In this document: one piece after another, positions 13,350-16,246 of the stretch | Position numbering within the stretch: position 1 is the stretch's first letter | How the letters are laid out: the number at the start of each line of letters is the position of its first letter | Assembly (NCBI GenBank): GCA_910579435.1 | Contig: CAJTVF010000057.1 | Span: 1 to 16,246, forward strand | Origin: an uncultured Oscillibacter sp. | GTDB lineage: Bacteria; Bacillota; Clostridia; Oscillospirales; Oscillospiraceae | Length of the DNA stretch: 16,246 nt | Reading direction: 5' to 3' | The notes under the pieces: generated by a model | The model's input: the letters and a program-made list of their open reading frames with translations, nothing else | What the model was told of the DNA's origin: nothing | The model's database searches: none | Position numbers and translations under genes: made by a program

Positions 13350-14732
13350 TTACTTGCTCAGGGCCTCGTCGATGGCCTTGGCGGCGGTTTTGCCCGCGCC
13401 CATGGCCAGAATGACCGTAGCCGCGCCGGTCACCGCGTCGCCGCCGGCGTAGACCTTCTCCCGGGAGGTCAGGCCGTCCTCGTTGACCACGATGCCGCCC
13501 TTGCGGTTGATTTCCAGGCCCTTGGTGGTGGACTTGATCAGGGGGTTGGGGCTGGTGCCAAGAGACATAATCACGCAGTCCACGTCCAGGTCGAACTCGC
13601 TGCCGGGGACCTCGATGGGCCGCCGCCGCCCGGAGGCGTCAGGCTCACCCAGCTCCATGCGGATGCAGCGGATTTTGTTCACGTCATCGTTTTCGTCGGC
13701 GAAGATCTCCACCGGGTTGCAGAGGGTCTTGAAGATGATGCCCTCCTCCTCGGCGTGCTCCACCTCTTCCTTACGGGCGGGGAGCTCTTCCATGCCCCGG
13801 CGGTAGACAATGTACACCTCGGCCCCTAGGCGCTTGGCGCAGCGGGCCGCGTCCATGGCCACGTTGCCGCCGCCCACCACGGCCACCTTCTTGGGCCGCT
13901 GGATGGGGGTGTCCGAGTCGGGCAGGTACGCCTTCATGAGGTTGATGCGGGTGAGGAACTCGTTGGCGGAGTAGACGCCCCGGTAGTTCACGCCGGGGAT
14001 GTCCATGAACATGGGCAGCCCAGCGCCGGAGCCGATGAACACGGCCTCGAAGCCCTGCTCCTCCATCAGCTCGTCGATGGAGATGGTCCGGCCGATAACC
14101 GTATCCGTGGCGATGGTCACGCCCATGGCCTTCAATCCGTCCACTTCCTTCTGGACGATGGCCTTGGGCAGACGGAACTCGGGGATGCCGTACACCAGCA
14201 CGCCGCCCGCCAGATGGAGGGCCTCGAACACGGTGACGTCATAGCCCTTCCGGGCCAGGTCTCCCGCGCAGGTCAGGCCCGCGGGGCCGGAGCCCACCAC
14301 GGCGACACGGTGGCCGTTGGAAGCGGGCTTTTCCGGAGCCTCGGTGCAGTGGGCGTTGTGCCAGTCGGCCACGAACCGCTCCAGACGGCCGATGCCCACG
14401 GGATCGCCCTTCTTGCCCCGGACGCAGTACATCTCGCACTGGGTCTCCTGGGGGCACACCCGGCCGCAGACGGCGGGCAGGGCGGAGGTGTTGGAAATGA
14501 TCTGGTACGCCGCCTCAAAGTCGCCCTTGGCGACCTCTGCGATGAACTCAGGGATATGTACCATGACGGGGCAGCCCTGCATGCAGGCGCGGTTCTTGCA
14601 GTTTAAGCAGCGCTGGGCCTCGTCCAGAGCCTGTTCCTCGGTGTAGCCCAGGGCCACCTCCTGGAAGTTCTTATTCCGGACGTTGGGGTCCTGGGAGGGC
14701 ATGGGGTTTTTCTGTAAAGACATATTGGCCAT
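13350..14732 (-). CDS. gltA/nfnB: NfnB-type NADPH-dependent oxidoreductase large subunit (annotated as glutamate synthase small chain, GltA/SudA family)
   Basis: 460-residue iron-sulfur flavoprotein. The N-terminal domain carries C42-x2-C45-x4-C50-x3-C54 and C89-x3-C93-x5-C99-x3-C103, the ligands for two [4Fe-4S] clusters in the GltD-like family. The FAD-binding Rossmann motif is VVGSGPAG (145-152), and the NADP(H)-binding motif VVGGGNVAMDAAR is at 285-297. The last segment contains AGGDAVTGAATVILAMG, the family's second FAD contact. There is no glutamate synthase large subunit nearby. The gene directly follows the NfnA-type subunit (2-nt gap), so the pair is best read as NfnAB, the electron-bifurcating NADH-dependent reduced ferredoxin:NADP+ oxidoreductase; sulfide dehydrogenase SudAB is the close alternative. 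The start ATG at 14732 has AAGGAGG 10 nt upstream, inside the end of nfnA. Confidence 0.93.
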   Translation of the reverse strand: MANMSLQKNPMPSQDPNVRNKNFQEVALGYTEEQALDEAQRCLNCKNRACMQGCPVMVHIPEFIAEVAKGDFEAAYQIISNTSALPAVCGRVCPQETQCEMYCVRGKKGDPVGIGRLERFVADWHNAHCTEAPEKPASNGHRVAVVGSGPAGLTCAGDLARKGYDVTVFEALHLAGGVLVYGIPEFRLPKAIVQKEVDGLKAMGVTIATDTVIGRTISIDELMEEQGFEAVFIGSGAGLPMFMDIPGVNYRGVYSANEFLTRINLMKAYLPDSDTPIQRPKKVAVVGGGNVAMDAARCAKRLGAEVYIVYRRGMEELPARKEEVEHAEEEGIIFKTLCNPVEIFADENDDVNKIRCIRMELGEPDASGRRRPIEVPGSEFDLDVDCVIMSLGTSPNPLIKSTTKGLEINRKGGIVVNEDGLTSREKVYAGGDAVTGAATVILAMGAGKTAAKAIDEALSK

Positions 14733-14734
14733 GA

Positions 14735-15577
14735 TTATTCGGCCTCCTTCTTAAAGAGGTTGCAGGTCTCCTCGTGCTTGTGCTTCTCGAATTCCATATA
14801 CATCTGGTTCCGCTTCACGGCCAGATCCCAATCCACCTTGTGGCCGTCGAAGTCCGGGCCGTCCACGCAGGCGAACTTCATCTCGCCGCCCACGCTCAGG
14901 CGGCAGCCGCCGCACATGCCGGTTCCGTCGATCATGATGGGGCTCATGGAGACGGTGGTGGGGACGCCGTAGGGCTCCGTGGTCTTGGAGACGAACTTCA
15001 TCATGACCATGGGGCCGATGGCGAAGACCTCGTCGTACTGGTTCCCTTCTTCAATGAGCTCCTTCAAAGCCTCGGTGACCAGGCCCTTGCGGCCATAGCT
15101 TCCGTCGTCGGTGCAGACGATGAGCTTGTCGGAGGACTTCTTGAACTCGTCCTCGAGAATCACCAGGTCCTCGGTGCGGAAGCCCACCACGGCGTGGACC
15201 TCGGCCCCGTCGTCGTGGAACTTTTTCAGTACCGGGTAGGCGATGGCGCAGCCCACGCCGCCGCCGACCACGCAGACCTTTTTCTTGCCCTCGGTCTCGG
15301 TGGCCTTGCCCAGGGGGCCCACGAAGTCCTGGAGGCAGTCGCCCTCGCTGAGGCGGCTGAGCTTCTCCGTGGTGGCGCCCACGGTCTGGACGATGATGGT
15401 GACGGTGCCCTTTTCCGGGTCGTAGGCGTTGATGGTAATGGGGATGCGCTCGCCCTTTTCGTCCACCCGGAGGATGATGAACTGGCCGGGCTGGGCCTTC
15501 TTGGCGATCAGCGGGGCCTCAATCTCGTACAGGGTGACGGTGGGGCGCAGAGCCTCTTTTCTGACGATCTTGTACAT
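14735..15577 (-). CDS. nfnA: NfnA-type FAD/[2Fe-2S] subunit (sulfide/dihydroorotate dehydrogenase-like)
   Basis: 280-residue cytoplasmic protein of the ferredoxin-NADP+ reductase superfamily, the small subunit of NfnAB. Residues 1-95 form the FAD-binding barrel (QPGQFIILRVDEKGERIPIT), and 100-200 the NAD(H)-binding domain with VCVVGGGVGCAIAYP (101-115) and AIGPMVMMK (186-194). The C-terminal [2Fe-2S] site has C222, C225 (MCGGCR) and C237, with D217 as candidate fourth ligand, as known for NfnA where one ligand is aspartate. In the complex this subunit binds NADH while NfnB handles NADPH and ferredoxin, linking the three pools in fermenting anaerobes. The start ATG at 15577 has AAGGA about 5 nt upstream and keeps the family N-terminus. 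It is the first gene of the nfnA-nfnB-lipoprotein operon. Sulfide dehydrogenase beta subunit is the alternative name. Confidence 0.93.
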   Translation of the reverse strand: MYKIVRKEALRPTVTLYEIEAPLIAKKAQPGQFIILRVDEKGERIPITINAYDPEKGTVTIIVQTVGATTEKLSRLSEGDCLQDFVGPLGKATETEGKKKVCVVGGGVGCAIAYPVLKKFHDDGAEVHAVVGFRTEDLVILEDEFKKSSDKLIVCTDDGSYGRKGLVTEALKELIEEGNQYDEVFAIGPMVMMKFVSKTTEPYGVPTTVSMSPIMIDGTGMCGGCRLSVGGEMKFACVDGPDFDGHKVDWDLAVKRNQMYMEFEKHKHEETCNLFKKEAE

Positions 15578-15651
15578 ATGCTTCCTTCTTTCCCGATCAT
15601 GTCATGGTTGTGATGTTAGAGCCCGTGTCCTGCCATTGACACATTGTCTTT

Positions 15652-15680
15652 AGTTTAACATAAGGGAGGGAAGCCGTCAA
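15652..15680 (-). promoter_or_regulatory. Promoter of the nfnAB operon
   Basis: The minus strand reads TTGACG (15680-15675), a 17-nt spacer and TAAACT (15657-15652), matching consensus at 5/6 and 4/6. The start near 15645 gives a leader of about 68 nt that contains a short GTGTC/GACAC stem (15625-15629 with 15638-15642). No clear Rex operator was found. Confidence 0.7.
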
Positions 15681-15776
15681 TCGGTTTCCCCTGGATTTTT
15701 GCAAAATGACTGGAAAGCGGGGTCCGGCTTTTAGGGGACGGCGGACCGGTTCGGGCGTCCTCGCGGGAGCCGGGCC

Positions 15777-15799
15777 AAAACGGCCGAACAGAGCCGTTT
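15777..15799 (-). terminator. Probable terminator of the right-edge minus-strand gene
   Basis: On the minus strand AAACGGC / GCCGTTT (15799-15793 with 15784-15778) with an 8-nt loop ends in TTTT, 37 nt after the stop codon at 15837. The stem is short, so this is a moderate candidate. Nothing else is recognisable in the gap up to the nfnA promoter. Confidence 0.45.
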
Positions 15800-15836
15800 C
15801 CCCTATGGGGCCACAGCTCCGCAAGAAGAGATGATT

Positions 15837-16197
15837 CTATGGAAAAACCCGTGTACAATGCTCCAGGTCGCCGGTATCGTTCTCGGAGATATAGATTTGG
15901 ACCGACGCGGACAGATCATTTCCCAGGAACGTTTCATCCCGAAACAGCTTGCTGAGCATGGGCCAGTGTTTGCCCGCGTCCTCTGTTTTGAGCCAAATTC
16001 CCATCAAGGGCCCCGGCTGCCCGTCCTCCGTGTCGATAAAGCTGTACCCGTTATCCTGTATGGCAGAACCGGATACTTCCTCAATGCGGTCCGGGATGCA
16101 ATAACGCAAATCCATATCGGGATTGTCAAGTTTTCCCGGATTCAACAACAGAATGATCGTCTGCGTATGCTTGCCTCCCCAAATATTGTTTTTTCAT
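15837..16197 (-). pseudogene. Small hypothetical gene interrupted by a one-base frameshift at an A6 run
   Basis: From the stop (TAG, 15837) the minus strand is open for 118 codons, reading NNIWGGKHTQTIILLLNPG and later GPLMGIWLKTEDAGKHWPML, VQIYISEND and the end HCTRVFP. This has the look of a real soluble alpha/beta protein. It meets an in-frame TGA at 16196. One base out of phase with it is an ATG at 16197-16195, with the SD-like AGAGGT four bases upstream, followed directly by AAAAAA. With five A's instead of six, this ATG would read MKNNIWGG and give a 119-residue protein. As it stands, the ATG frame yields only 23 codons. The options are a recent pseudogene, a sequencing or assembly indel, slippage at the A run, or initiation at an internal codon (TTG at 16148, ATG in MDLRY). 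I do not recognise the family. Base composition is AT-richer than the neighbours, suggesting acquired DNA. Confidence 0.55.
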
Positions 16198-16246
16198 TAG
16201 ACCTCTTGCGAAATTAAGCAAAGCGGTCAAAGTTGCAGATACCGGC

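Noticed and set aside
15640..15665. Possible Rex (NADH-sensing) operator at the nfnAB promoter
   Set aside because: Only one half-site-like TGTTAA is present; the opposite half (AAGACA) deviates too much from TTAACA to support a Rex site.
15831..16217. Plus-strand 128-codon open frame at the right end
   Set aside because: It has no clear RBS, is fully antisense to the minus-strand frame, and its peptide lacks coherent domain character. The minus-strand reading has SD, ATG and protein-like composition.
16214..16246. Ten open codons ending in TAA on the minus strand, possibly the end of an upstream gene (reads AGICNFDRFA)
   Set aside because: Too short to support; open frames of this size occur by chance. 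The spacing of 16 nt to the next ATG would fit an operon if the sequence beyond the window confirms it.
1..16246. tRNA, rRNA, CRISPR arrays, insertion sequences, integrase or attachment sites
   Set aside because: Looked for by eye on both strands; no cloverleaf, repeat-spacer pattern, transposase or terminal inverted repeats were recognised.

Overview
The window comes from the chromosome of a GC-rich member of the Clostridia, most likely an Oscillospiraceae-type gut anaerobe (Flavonifractor/Oscillibacter-like). The signs are strong G/C third-position codon bias, Shine-Dalgarno sequences of the AGGAGG type, sigmaA-like promoters, a YjdF/DUF2992 gene with its Firmicutes-type riboswitch leader, and an electron-bifurcating NfnAB pair. 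The taxonomic placement is inference from style and gene content.

Region 1 (1-3788, + strand) is the tail of a carbohydrate uptake and processing operon. It holds the end of a MalF-type ABC permease, a complete MalG-type permease overlapping it by one base, a LacI-family regulator, and MalQ 4-alpha-glucanotransferase, closed by a strong terminator. It fits import of malto-oligosaccharides followed by glucan rearrangement, under a regulator encoded inside the operon.

Region 2 (3845-6369) has a minus-strand sugar phosphate isomerase/epimerase-like TIM-barrel gene. It is driven by a consensus TTGACA/TATAAT promoter that is flanked by a 10-bp inverted repeat. Divergent from it is a CPA2-type cation:proton antiporter with its own promoter. 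An 18-bp hairpin serves as bidirectional terminator with region 3.

Region 3 (6513-8260, - strand) is a two-gene unit: an AraC-family regulator with an N-terminal cupin domain, and an EamA/DMT transporter that it overlaps by 11 nt.

Region 4 (8355-12576) has an ABC ATPase and a large two-FtsX-domain permease on the minus strand. Divergent from them is yjdF, preceded by a leader of about 120 nt that ends in a hairpin perfectly masking the yjdF ribosome binding site. I read this leader as a yjdF (azaaromatic-sensing) riboswitch.

Region 5 (12578-15680, - strand) is an operon of nfnA, nfnB and a lipoprotein of unknown function, transcribed from a TTGACG-17-TAAACT promoter.

Region 6 (15777-16246) is visibly AT-richer and holds a small minus-strand gene with a good RBS and ATG. 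Its reading frame is broken one base out of phase at an A6 run directly after the start codon.

No tRNA, rRNA, IS element or CRISPR array was seen. The strongest candidates for non-routine biology are the yjdF leader and its divergent ABC exporter, the inverted repeat around the epimerase promoter, the lipoprotein attached to nfnAB, and the A6-interrupted edge gene.
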